This document shows positions 8,822 through 17,476 of a stretch of 64,000 bases of DNA, piece after piece. Source of the DNA: an uncultured OM182 clade bacterium (GTDB taxonomy: Bacteria > Pseudomonadota > Gammaproteobacteria > Pseudomonadales > Azotimanducaceae); NCBI GenBank assembly GCA_905182025.1, contig CAJJAA010000028.1, forward strand, positions 31,366 to 95,365, written 5' to 3'. A program made the translations under genes and the position numbers. The notes below the pieces were generated by a model. That model searched no databases. It was not told where the DNA came from and saw only the letters and a list, made by a program, of their open reading frames with translations. Each line of letters opens with the position of its first letter. Position 1 is the stretch's first letter.

Positions 8822-9589
8822 TCAATCAATTGGGTGATTGCTCGGATTAGTTGTTGGAAAATGTGCATTGGTTTCAGCCATAGCGATATATTCGTCTGCC
8901 GTTTCATACTTAGCAAAAGTTTCAAGCTGGTGCCGGGTTACCCGCATCAGACCAAATTCTTCTTTGTCATTTAATCGTATCGCCTCCGTCGGAGAGATCC
9001 AGCAACTATCGACGGTCTCGGTGCCGTCGTGTAAACCTGTCTGAACGCCTGGCGTGCGAGTGATGAAAAATCGTGTATCAAAGCGCCGAGGCCGACCTTC
9101 TGGCGTAATCCAACGATTGTAAAAATGAATCAAGTCAATCGCGAGGGTAAGACTTTCTTGCTCGCAAATCTTACGGAGACTAATTTCGCCATCATGTAGC
9201 TGCTGTCGATAGAGACTAAAGCGTTGCCGGTTTTCATCGGAAAACTCAAACAGTTGGCCTGATGATTGGTAGGCGAGTAGAAACCCGGATTCCTCAAATG
9301 TCTCACGAATACCCGCAATCCAGAATGCGCGCCAATCAGGGCCGAGGGCTTGTCTTTGTAATGCCTGTTGAGTGGAGGGCGCACCATGATGGTGATCGTA
9401 GTCTTCAGCATGATCATGATCGTCAACCCGTCCGCCGGGAAAGACATACATACCGCCTGCAAACGCCGCTTGGTTGGTCCGCCTTAGCATGAATATTTCA
9501 AACTGAGGCTTCGCATCACGGACAATAATGACCGTCGCTGCGGGTCTTACTTGTTGCTTATCTTCATTTATATCTTCATTCATAACCAC
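8822..9589 (-). CDS. Nudix hydrolase with His/Asp-rich insertion
   Basis: This 255-residue protein belongs to the long Nudix subgroup (NUDT19/coenzyme A pyrophosphatase-like) in which the Nudix box is interrupted. The first Gly motif FPGGRVDD is at residues 50-57, and the catalytic REtfEEsG helix at residues 95-102 (metal-binding Glu99 and Glu100). Between them lies an insertion with DDHDHAEDYDHHHG, five His and several acidic residues in 14 positions, which could bind metal. The likely reaction is hydrolysis of a nucleoside diphosphate derivative such as CoA or a CoA ester; this is inferred from the subgroup. GTG 9589 has AGGT upstream; an ATG lies two codons later. Confidence 0.85.
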   Translation of the reverse strand: MVMNEDINEDKQQVRPAATVIIVRDAKPQFEIFMLRRTNQAAFAGGMYVFPGGRVDDHDHAEDYDHHHGAPSTQQALQRQALGPDWRAFWIAGIRETFEESGFLLAYQSSGQLFEFSDENRQRFSLYRQQLHDGEISLRKICEQESLTLAIDLIHFYNRWITPEGRPRRFDTRFFITRTPGVQTGLHDGTETVDSCWISPTEAIRLNDKEEFGLMRVTRHQLETFAKYETADEYIAMAETNAHFPTTNPSNHPID

Positions 9590-9669
9590 GATGCTAACCT
9601 GAGTTGAGAGGTAATTGAAACTGCCTTAAGCTAGACGCTAACTAAAATTACAAAAAGGAGCACCGCGCT

Positions 9670-11127
9670 GTGGATGAACTGGCTTTTTTAGATGCAACGA
9701 CACTTGTCGGCAAGATCAAAAACAATGACATCAGTAGTTCAGAAATGCTGGAACACTACATTCGGCGTATGGATGCGCATAATCCCGAAATCAACGCGAT
9801 TGTTGTTTGTCAGTTAGACAAGGCCAGAGCGCGGGCAAAGCAAGCTGATGAAGCACTCGGTCGCGGTGAAGATTGGGGGCCCTTGCATGGTTTGCCCATG
9901 ACGGTAAAAGAATCCTATGACATCGCGGGTTTGCCAACGACCTGGGGTGATCCGAAAAACAAAGACAATATTGCGACGCAAGATGCGGTGGCTTGCCAAC
10001 GGCTGCAGAACGCAGGCGCGGTCATATTTGGCAAAACGAATGTACCGATCAATCTGGCAGACTTTCAAAGCTATAACGAAATCTATGGCACAACGGGTAA
10101 TCCTCACAACTTAGAACGCACACCCGGCGGCTCCTCGGGAGGTTCTGCAGCCGCACTTGCTGCCGGTTTAACGGGATTAGAAATGGGCAGTGATATAGGT
10201 GGCTCGATTCGTAACCCCGCTCACTATTGTGGTGTTTACGGGCACAAACCAACATGGGGCGTTCTACCGATGCGAGGTCATGCACCTAAGGGTGTGCTGA
10301 CGGGCTCTGACATATCGGTTATTGGTCCACTGGCGCGCAGCGCAGAAGATCTTGCGCTTGTGATGGATATTGCCGGCGGTGCGGACGACATTCATCAACC
10401 GGGCTGGGATTTGAAATTGCCCATACCGACACAAAAAAGCCTCGCGGATTACCGTATCGGCGTATGGCTTGATGATCCGCTTGCGCCAGTCGACGAATCG
10501 ATGAAGGAGCGTGTGCTGCAGGTTGCGCAGTTGGTTGAGTCTGCGGGGGGCAAGGTTGATTATAATGCCCGACCTAATTTTGATGTTCAGGCATCCCACG
10601 ATGCTTATACAGCCTTACTTCACTCTGCGATGTCCGCAAGGCAGGATGAGTCTGTGTTCAAAGCGAACGTGGCGCGGCGTGAAGCACTTGATGAGAATGA
10701 TATGAGCTCCCTTGCACAAGTCACGCGCGCATCGAGCCTATATTACAAAGAATGGCATGCCATCAATGAACGACGCACCCATCTTCGATGGGCTTGGCAT
10801 GAATTCTTCCAACAGTATGATTTATTATTAACACCCATGTGCATGACATCCGCATTTCCGCATGACCAGAACCCGAAAAACTCAGAACGAATGATTACCG
10901 TCAACAACAGCCCGGTTAACTACTTCGAACAGGTTTTCTGGGCTGGACTGACGGGAGTGTCGTATTTGCCCTCGACAGTATTTCCGACTGGACTCGACAG
11001 CCAGTCGCTGCCCATCGGCGTGCAGGTGGTGGCTCGAGAGATGGGTGATCTATACTGTATCGAGTTTTCACGACTCGTGACGCAAGCGTTAGGCGGGTTT
11101 GTTGCGCCAAAAGCCTATAAGGATTGA
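9670..11127 (+). CDS. Amidase signature family enzyme
   Basis: This 485-residue amidase-signature hydrolase has the complete Ser-cisSer-Lys triad: Lys80 in TVKESYD, cis-Ser at 155/156 in TPGGSSGGSAA and nucleophile Ser179 in DIGGSIRNP. The family cleaves C-N bonds of carboxamides, with ammonia or amines as products; substrates cannot be read from the sequence. No signal peptide, so cytoplasmic. It starts at GTG 9670 with AAGGAG nine bases upstream. The secreted cyclophilin gene begins one base after its stop, so the two are probably co-transcribed and translationally coupled. Confidence 0.9.
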   Translation: MDELAFLDATTLVGKIKNNDISSSEMLEHYIRRMDAHNPEINAIVVCQLDKARARAKQADEALGRGEDWGPLHGLPMTVKESYDIAGLPTTWGDPKNKDNIATQDAVACQRLQNAGAVIFGKTNVPINLADFQSYNEIYGTTGNPHNLERTPGGSSGGSAAALAAGLTGLEMGSDIGGSIRNPAHYCGVYGHKPTWGVLPMRGHAPKGVLTGSDISVIGPLARSAEDLALVMDIAGGADDIHQPGWDLKLPIPTQKSLADYRIGVWLDDPLAPVDESMKERVLQVAQLVESAGGKVDYNARPNFDVQASHDAYTALLHSAMSARQDESVFKANVARREALDENDMSSLAQVTRASSLYYKEWHAINERRTHLRWAWHEFFQQYDLLLTPMCMTSAFPHDQNPKNSERMITVNNSPVNYFEQVFWAGLTGVSYLPSTVFPTGLDSQSLPIGVQVVAREMGDLYCIEFSRLVTQALGGFVAPKAYKD

Positions 11128-11128
11128 G

Positions 11129-11791
11129 ATGAGATTTTCGAGATACATAACCCATGCGTTCACGACGTTACTGCTTTTTACTTCAGCGAACTTGATTGCT
11201 GCGGCGCAGGAGCAGGTGTTGGAAGAAAATCCACAGGTGCTCGTTCGGACAACCCTTGGGGATTTCACCTTAGAGCTCGATCTGGTCAATGCGCCTATTA
11301 CGGTTGCCAATTTTCTCGCCTATGTTGATAAAGATGGCTTTCGGGAAACGATATGGCATCGCGTAGTTGAAGGCTTCATGATTCAAGGCGGTGGCCACCG
11401 TGTGAATATGACAGAGATTGATTCGAATGCTGAGATTGAAAACGAAGCTGACAATGGTTTGAAAAATCTCACCGGAACTGTCGCGATGGCACGCCAAGAT
11501 AAAATCGACTCCGCTTCCCGGCAGTTTTTTGTGAATACCAACAATAATGTTTTTCTGGATCACACAGCAAAAAGTTGCACCCGTGAGGATGAAGCGAAAT
11601 ATGCTGAAGCGTTACAACGTGGCTTATATAAACCAAAAACCTGTAAATCATTTGGCTATGCGGTCTTTGGAAAGGTTGTTGGAGGCATGGAGATCGTGCG
11701 CCGGATAGAATTCATGCCTGTCACAAAACGCGGTGGACATGAAAACGTGCCGATCGATCCCGTGATGATTCTTAGTATTGAGCGTATTTAA
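11129..11791 (+). CDS. Secreted cyclophilin-type peptidyl-prolyl isomerase
   Basis: This 220-residue protein has an N-terminal signal peptide (charged start, hydrophobic core LLLFTSANLIAAA, likely cleavage before QEQ) followed by a cyclophilin domain. Family motifs include IWHRVVEGFMIQGGG and FVNTNNNVFLDH, and the TVAMARQ region aligns with the catalytic-loop area. It would catalyse prolyl cis-trans isomerisation of periplasmic proteins. I chose ATG 11129 because AAGGA sits five bases upstream and the signal peptide then begins properly; an in-frame TTG at 11099 lies inside the amidase gene. Residues 155-175 carry a small insertion with two Cys (KSCTRED and KTCKSF), which could form a disulfide. 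Confidence 0.9.
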   Translation: MRFSRYITHAFTTLLLFTSANLIAAAQEQVLEENPQVLVRTTLGDFTLELDLVNAPITVANFLAYVDKDGFRETIWHRVVEGFMIQGGGHRVNMTEIDSNAEIENEADNGLKNLTGTVAMARQDKIDSASRQFFVNTNNNVFLDHTAKSCTREDEAKYAEALQRGLYKPKTCKSFGYAVFGKVVGGMEIVRRIEFMPVTKRGGHENVPIDPVMILSIERI

Positions 11792-11843
11792 ACGTTAACC
11801 ACACATCGCCATTAATGAAAGTCTGCTAGGCCATACTTGTCCC

Positions 11844-13445
11844 ATGATTAAATTAGTTTTGTGTGCAATGTTGTTTTTATTTTTCTTGTCAGTGTCGCTA
11901 CCTTCCGCCTCTGATCAGACAAGACCCAAGTTGATTGTCGTTGTCGCTGTTGATCAGCTTCGTCGGGATCGGCTCAATGCTGACTCGACAGGGGCTTTTG
12001 GTCGATTACTCAAGCAGGGCCGAGTGTTTACAAACGCTCAACTCGATCATGCGGTGACAAATACCTGTCCCGGTCACGCGGTGATTTTAAGTGGCGCATC
12101 GCCGGGTCAGGCAGGCGTGCCGGGCAATAGCTATATTGATCATGAAACCTTTACTGAACGCTATTGCATGGGCGATGAAAATAATGCCACAAGGGTGTTG
12201 GGTGGCCAGCAGAACAGGTCGCCGAAGAACTTACAGGTGACAACTCTGGGTGATTGGCTCAAGCAAGAAAACGCCGACGCACGGGTTTTTGCTGTTGCAG
12301 GTAAAGATAGGGCGGCAATAGCGATGGGTGGACACAAAGCAGATGGCGCATTTTGGTTCGATTCAAAGTCCGGTCGGTTTACCACGAGCGGCTATTACGC
12401 CTCAGAACTGGCGGACTATGTTCTAAGCTTCAATGGCAAAAATAGTTTTGCCGATGGCCATTTTGTCGATGTCCCACAGCAATGGCAACACGCCGAGGGT
12501 GAATTTCGCGTCGATGATTACGAAGGTGAGTCAACTCGATTCAAGCGCGTTTCCGGTCACCCATTACGTGATGAAAGAGGCAGTTATGAGCCTGTCTATG
12601 TCTCACCTTGGTTGGACTTATCAACCTTCGCATTGGCCACCGAGATTGTACAAGCTGAAGATTTGGGTGCGGACGATGTTACCGATCTATTAGCAATAGG
12701 TTTGTCTGGGACAGATGTCATCGGTCATCATTATGGGCCTAGGAGCGCTGAAGCTGCTGATGCGCTGCAGCGATTGGACCAACGCTTCGATACATTCTTG
12801 AAGATGCTAGACGATAAAGTGGGTGCGTCGGATTATTTGATCGTCGTTACCGCCGATCACGGTGTCGCAGAGTTGCCCGAGTATCGAGATGAGCAGGGTA
12901 GTAAATGCCCGGTTTCCGGTCGAATATCGGTCGAGGAACTGGTTACTTCGATCCATCAGGAACTTTTCAAGAAGTTCACTCAGCCGCATTCGCCTGCGGA
13001 TGCTTTTAAGATTTCCGGCTCTCAATTCGTCTTCAATCGAACATTCTTAAGTGAACATGATTTGGCGTTGGATAGAGGCATCGAAGTGCTCGATCAAATA
13101 CTCACAGATCAAAAAATAGTCAAAGCCGCTTGGAGTGCAGAAGAAATTAGTACGGGCACCTCTGAAGAGGCGCGCTTATACCGCAACTCTTATGCCGCCG
13201 GTATGAGTGGCGATCTTCTTTTACAGACACACGAGGATTGCGTGATAACAAGAGAAAGCGGTACGACCCACGGCTCGCCCTATGATTATGATCGTGATAT
13301 TCCTTTGATATTTATGGGTGCAGGTATCGTGCGAGGTTTAGATGAAAGTACTGCGCACAGTGTGGATATCGCGCCGACGCTTGCGCAATGGTTGAAACTG
13401 GATACGCCAGAAAACCTCGAGGGAAAAGTGTTGAAGTTGGATTAA
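11844..13445 (+). CDS. Secreted alkaline-phosphatase-superfamily enzyme, PafA-like
   Basis: This 533-residue exported protein has a signal peptide at residues 1-23. The metal site VVAVDQLRRD places Asp37 as ligand; TNTCPGHAVILSG carries the probable Thr nucleophile at residue 74. The GKDR segment near residue 155 supplies the Lys-x-Arg pair seen in PafA-type phosphate-irrepressible phosphatases. Further metal ligands occur in SGTDVIGHHYG, TADHGV and TTHGSPYDYD. The expected role is phosphate monoester hydrolysis in the periplasm, helping phosphate scavenging. It lies 52 bases behind the cyclophilin gene on the same strand. Confidence 0.88.
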   Translation: MIKLVLCAMLFLFFLSVSLPSASDQTRPKLIVVVAVDQLRRDRLNADSTGAFGRLLKQGRVFTNAQLDHAVTNTCPGHAVILSGASPGQAGVPGNSYIDHETFTERYCMGDENNATRVLGGQQNRSPKNLQVTTLGDWLKQENADARVFAVAGKDRAAIAMGGHKADGAFWFDSKSGRFTTSGYYASELADYVLSFNGKNSFADGHFVDVPQQWQHAEGEFRVDDYEGESTRFKRVSGHPLRDERGSYEPVYVSPWLDLSTFALATEIVQAEDLGADDVTDLLAIGLSGTDVIGHHYGPRSAEAADALQRLDQRFDTFLKMLDDKVGASDYLIVVTADHGVAELPEYRDEQGSKCPVSGRISVEELVTSIHQELFKKFTQPHSPADAFKISGSQFVFNRTFLSEHDLALDRGIEVLDQILTDQKIVKAAWSAEEISTGTSEEARLYRNSYAAGMSGDLLLQTHEDCVITRESGTTHGSPYDYDRDIPLIFMGAGIVRGLDESTAHSVDIAPTLAQWLKLDTPENLEGKVLKLD

Positions 13446-13524
13446 CAGCCTATTGGGTGTCAGTTTGCAAAAAAAAGAACCTAGATTTTGGCATTGAGGT
13501 TGGCCAACAGAACAGTTGCAGAGA

Positions 13525-14028
13525 TCAAGGTAGGATAGTGTCAAGTCCTACGACCAGTAGACCTAGACCCGCCGTCCAAACACTGCAAGCGACGATGTCC
13601 GTCAGTGTAAACTTCAACCGGCTTGTGCCACTGATGCCCACCATCAACGGCACAAGACTTCGTATTGCTGTCATCAGTCGACCAAATATAATGGCAAAAA
13701 TACCGTATTTTAAAATGAAGCCCTCGCCTTTTTGAAACATCGCTGCTCTCTTTTTAGCAAAAGCTGTGTGGTGAAATTTCGGACCAAACCAGCGACCAAT
13801 ATAAAAGCCAAGATGATCCGATAGGCAGGCGCCAGCAAAGGCCAGAGGTAGCATCTGGGATAAGGTGGCGAGCTGTTCAGTGTAAAGAATGGTCGTTACT
13901 GTCAGTAGGATGACACCTGACACAAATATGCCGATGCCTGGGCAGGCTTCTAGAAAAGCTAATACAGGTATAACCATCCAAGCGTGCTGTTTTTCAGTCT
14001 CGAGCCAATTGAGTATGATTTCGTCGAT
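13525..14028 (-). CDS. DedA/SNARE-associated family membrane protein, possible ATC start
   Basis: This small DedA-family membrane protein probably takes part in polyprenyl- or phospholipid flipping and membrane homeostasis. The core includes ILLTVTTIL, DHLGFYIGRWFGPKF, the FGRLMTAIRSLVPLMVG motif with the conserved Arg, and a C-terminal membrane helix. The first ATG (13977) gives 150 residues and has no Shine-Dalgarno. The frame stays open upstream and encodes IDEIILNWLETEKQHAW, which resembles the normal DedA N-terminus. No ATG, GTG or TTG exists between there and the upstream stop at 14047. The best candidate is ATC at 14028, with AGG about nine bases before it. The start is therefore uncertain: 13977 by rule, 14028 by homology. 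Convergent with the phosphatase. Confidence 0.75.
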   Translation of the reverse strand: MDEIILNWLETEKQHAWMVIPVLAFLEACPGIGIFVSGVILLTVTTILYTEQLATLSQMLPLAFAGACLSDHLGFYIGRWFGPKFHHTAFAKKRAAMFQKGEGFILKYGIFAIIFGRLMTAIRSLVPLMVGISGTSRLKFTLTDIVACSVWTAGLGLLVVGLDTILP

Positions 14029-14259
14029 GCGTTGGTGCCTGTTAAATTACGTTGTCAGGTTGATCATAGCAGACGAATTGTCAGCATCGTCTGTTTCAAT
14101 TTGTGCTTTTCAAAAATAGGTTGTTCCTGGCAATGTGTCTAAAGCACTCGGTTTAGCGTCGTATTTCGATGATTTGTTTATCGAGCCGCTGCCGCAGTAC
14201 AATCGAAGTCTTTAGCAATCAAATATCAAATGAATTTATTATAAAGAGGCAATACAGTC

Positions 14260-15489
14260 ATGACAGAAGCTTGGATCATTGATGGAGTGCGTTCACCGAG
14301 AGGACGTGGCAAAGCAGGTGTGGGAAGTTTAAGTGAGGTTCACCCTCAGCGTGTCATGGCACAGGTTCTCAACGGACTACAGGAGAAAGTGGGGTTTGAC
14401 ACTGCCGATGTTGAAGACGTAATTGCAGGTTGCGGTTCAGGGTCAGGTGACCATGCACACGATATCGCTAGATTATCGGTGCTTGATGCAGGCTGGCCCA
14501 TCACAGCACCGGGGGTTACATTGCATCGATTTTGTGGCTCAGGTCAGCAGGCAGTGACCTTTGCAGCGATGGGTATCATGTCAGGACAACAAGATCTGGT
14601 TGTTGGCGGTGGTGTTGAATCCATGTCGCGATATTCGCCTACGCACACGGACGGGTTTACAGCCAACAACCCACATCTATTTGAGCAGTATCCCTTGATA
14701 CCTCAAGGTATATCAGCCGACCTGATAGCGACTATCGAAGGTTTTAGTCGCGATGATGTCGACAGTTATGCCGTTCGTAGTCAGCAACGAACAGCACGAT
14801 CAATCGAAGAAGGCCGGTTTAAAGATTCTCTAGTGCCTATTTACCACGAAGATGGAACGTTGGCGCTGGATAGGGATGAACACCCACGTCCCGGTACAAC
14901 GCTGGAAAGTATGAACGGCCTCAACCCATCCTTTGAGAAGATGGGAAAGACTTTATTCGATGGCCATGTCAAAACCTTCGATGATATTTGCAAAGAGGTC
15001 TATCCAGACGTTAAAGACGTTCAGCATGTTCACCACGCTGGCAACTCATCGGGTGTTGTTGATGGCGCAAGCGCCATTTTGATGTCCTCACCCGCCTATG
15101 CCAAAGCGCATGGACTAAAGCCACGAGCCAGAATCCGCATGACCGCAACCGCAGGTACGGAACCCGTTATCATGCTAACAGCGCCGGGCCCAGCAGCTGA
15201 AATCTGTCTCAGAAAAGCCGGAATGACGAAAGATGATATTGACCTATTTGAGATTAACGAAGCCTTTGCAGCGGTCGTACTTAAATTCCAAAAGGATCTT
15301 GGTGTGAACGATGATCAAATCAATGTCTGTGGTGGCTCGATTGCACTGGGACATCCCATTGGTGCGACGGGACCGATGTTGATTCAGACAGTTCTGGCTG
15401 AGCTTGAAAGACAAGATAAGAATACCGCTTTGATTGCTATGTGTACCGGTGGCGGCATGGGTACAGCGACCATTATTGAGCGCATCTGA
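14260..15489 (+). CDS. Thiolase (acetyl-CoA C-acyltransferase type)
   Basis: This 409-residue thiolase has the complete catalytic set: nucleophile Cys92 in RFCGSGQQ, the HEINEAFA-equivalent (FEINEAFA), His365 in GHPIGATG and Cys395 in MCTGGGMG. It cleaves 3-ketoacyl-CoA to acetyl-CoA and a shortened acyl-CoA, or runs in the condensing direction. ATG 14260 has AGAGG about ten bases upstream. It begins a forward run of four genes (thiolase, esterase and the two subunits of a molybdenum hydroxylase) with short gaps, consistent with one catabolic operon. No partner hydroxyacyl-CoA dehydrogenase/hydratase is adjacent. Confidence 0.93.
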   Translation: MTEAWIIDGVRSPRGRGKAGVGSLSEVHPQRVMAQVLNGLQEKVGFDTADVEDVIAGCGSGSGDHAHDIARLSVLDAGWPITAPGVTLHRFCGSGQQAVTFAAMGIMSGQQDLVVGGGVESMSRYSPTHTDGFTANNPHLFEQYPLIPQGISADLIATIEGFSRDDVDSYAVRSQQRTARSIEEGRFKDSLVPIYHEDGTLALDRDEHPRPGTTLESMNGLNPSFEKMGKTLFDGHVKTFDDICKEVYPDVKDVQHVHHAGNSSGVVDGASAILMSSPAYAKAHGLKPRARIRMTATAGTEPVIMLTAPGPAAEICLRKAGMTKDDIDLFEINEAFAAVVLKFQKDLGVNDDQINVCGGSIALGHPIGATGPMLIQTVLAELERQDKNTALIAMCTGGGMGTATIIERI

Positions 15490-15527
15490 TCGTTGCCGAT
15501 CAGATTAACTAACAGTAGGAGACATTG

Positions 15528-17000
15528 ATGAGCGACATAGCGGATACAACTTACGGTCCTATACAAGGCAAAGTGCGCGAAGATGTGCTGTTGTTTGCAG
15601 GCATACCCTATGCCGCGGCGCCCATCGGATCGCTCCGGTTTAAGGAAGCACAGCCCCATGCAGGCTGGTCGCAAGTGCGTCAAACAACGCGCTTTTCGCC
15701 CGCGGCGCCGCAAGTTGTTACGGGTGGCATGACAAATAGTGCGCCGGTAAATTGGAATGAAGACTGTTTGTACCTGAATGTGACAACACCGTCACTTGAC
15801 GATAAGAAGCGCCCGGTGTTTTTCTGGATACATGGCGGTGGTTATCGAACAGGGCAAGGCGGTATACCCTGGTATAACGGAGCAAAATTTGCACGTGATA
15901 GTGATATCGTCGTTGTCAGCATCAATTACCGCATGGGTATGCTCGGCTTCACTGACTTAACCCGATTTGGTGAAGGTTACGAGACCTCTGGTATTAACGG
16001 CATCCTTGATCAGATCAAAGCACTGGAATGGGTGCGGGACAATATCGCAAACTTTGGCGGCGATCCCGATCAGGTGACGATTGCGGGTGAATCTGCAGGT
16101 GGTTTTAGCGTCGGCACACTATTAGGCTCGCCTCGAGCGCAGGGTTTATTTACACGTGCAATACCGCAAAGCGGTGCTGCTCATCACACATTGCCAAAAC
16201 CCTCAGCTGAGAAAGTGACGGACATATTAATTAAGCAATCGGGACTTGATTCAGTCGAAGCCTTTCAAAATCTTAGTGCGCAGGATGTGCTTTCGCTTCA
16301 GGTTGAAATCGATAAACAGGTTGCCAGGGGAGCTGACGGCTTAGGTATCGGCTCCATAGTGACACCTTTCTATCCGGCCGAGGGCAATGAAGTATTACCG
16401 CAGTCGCCGCTGACTGCGATTGAGAACGGGTTAAGTCGTGATGTCGATGTGCTGATCGGTACCAACAAAGATGAAGGTACCCTGTTTGTCACCGGCAAAT
16501 CAGATCAGACAAAGCTGGAGGCCGCTGCCGAAGGTTATGGGAATAAAGACGGACTGTTGCGTGCTTATAAAAGCGCCTATCCTGATGCAACGACAACAGA
16601 TCTGACGACCTATCTGTCAACGGATCATGTGTTTAGAATTCCCTGCCTACGTTTGGCCGAAGCGCGAATGCAAAATGGTTCAAGTAGCAACACGTGGATG
16701 TATCTGTTTGCTTGGGAGTCTAGGGTACCTGGCCTAAGGTCTACCCATGCACTTGAGATTCCGTTTATGTTTAACAATCTAGATCGTGCCGGTGTTGTCG
16801 CATTTATTGGTGAAGGCGACATGCCACAAAACGTCGCCGATACAATGCACAGAGCGTGGGTGGAGTTTATCAAAACAGGTAACCCGGGTTGGGCACCTTA
16901 TGATCTAGACCAACGACTGAATATGGTCTTTGATACAGAATCAAAACTCATTGCCGATCCAGATAAGGGAAGGCGTGAAGCCTGGCAAGGCATCCGCTAG
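15528..17000 (+). CDS. Type B carboxylesterase
   Basis: This 490-residue alpha/beta-hydrolase is of the carboxylesterase/cholinesterase type. It shows the oxyanion-hole segment [12 protein letters not shown], the nucleophile elbow GESAGG with Ser189, and a catalytic-His region [18 protein letters not shown] near the C-terminus. There is no signal peptide, so the enzyme is probably cytoplasmic. ATG 15528 has AGGAG at good spacing; a TTG directly before it is not needed. It lies 38 bases after the thiolase and 14 bases before the iron-sulfur subunit gene, so its ester substrate is probably metabolised by the same pathway. Confidence 0.9.
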   Translation: MSDIADTTYGPIQGKVREDVLLFAGIPYAAAPIGSLRFKEAQPHAGWSQVRQTTRFSPAAPQVVTGGMTNSAPVNWNEDCLYLNVTTPSLDDKKRPVFFWIHGGGYRTGQGGIPWYNGAKFARDSDIVVVSINYRMGMLGFTDLTRFGEGYETSGINGILDQIKALEWVRDNIANFGGDPDQVTIAGESAGGFSVGTLLGSPRAQGLFTRAIPQSGAAHHTLPKPSAEKVTDILIKQSGLDSVEAFQNLSAQDVLSLQVEIDKQVARGADGLGIGSIVTPFYPAEGNEVLPQSPLTAIENGLSRDVDVLIGTNKDEGTLFVTGKSDQTKLEAAAEGYGNKDGLLRAYKSAYPDATTTDLTTYLSTDHVFRIPCLRLAEARMQNGSSSNTWMYLFAWESRVPGLRSTHALEIPFMFNNLDRAGVVAFIGEGDMPQNVADTMHRAWVEFIKTGNPGWAPYDLDQRLNMVFDTESKLIADPDKGRREAWQGIR

Positions 17001-17014
17001 TTGTTGGAGTATTC

Positions 17015-17476
17015 ATGGTAAGAATTAAAGTTAACGGCGAGTTCCATGAACTGGAGGTCGAGCTCGATACGCCTTTGTTATGGGTGCTTCGAGACCACCT
17101 TAACTTGACCGGTACCAAGTATGGTTGCGGAATCGCACAATGTGGTGCATGCACGGTGCATCTAAATGGCACGCCGTCTCGAAGTTGCTCGATACCTGTT
17201 TCCGGGGTTTTACAAGTTGATATCGTGACCATAGAAGGGTTATCAAGCGACAAATCACACCCTGTGCAGAAAGCTTGGATAAAAGAGGATGTACCTCAGT
17301 GTGGCTATTGTCAGTCCGGACAGATCATGGCAGCGGTCGCGTTGTTAGAAAAAAATCAGAATCCCTCAGATAGTGATATTGATAACGCGATGACAAACAT
17401 TTGTCGTTGTGGCACTTATACCCGAATCCGCAAAGCTATCCATAGTGTTGCCAACGTATCGGGGTCGAAAACATAA
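17015..17476 (+). CDS. [2Fe-2S] subunit of isoquinoline-oxidoreductase-type molybdenum hydroxylase
   Basis: This 153-residue small subunit of the xanthine oxidase superfamily has a plant-type ferredoxin cluster (CGIAQCGAC plus a downstream Cys) and a second helical-domain cluster (CGYCQSGQ and [14 protein letters not shown]). All eight Cys ligands are visible. It carries electrons away from the molybdenum subunit encoded next. Its stop overlaps the start of that gene by one base (TAATG), indicating translational coupling. Like IorA of isoquinoline 1-oxidoreductase it lacks any FAD domain; no cytochrome c subunit gene is adjacent, so the final electron acceptor is unknown. Confidence 0.93.
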   Translation: MVRIKVNGEFHELEVELDTPLLWVLRDHLNLTGTKYGCGIAQCGACTVHLNGTPSRSCSIPVSGVLQVDIVTIEGLSSDKSHPVQKAWIKEDVPQCGYCQSGQIMAAVALLEKNQNPSDSDIDNAMTNICRCGTYTRIRKAIHSVANVSGSKT

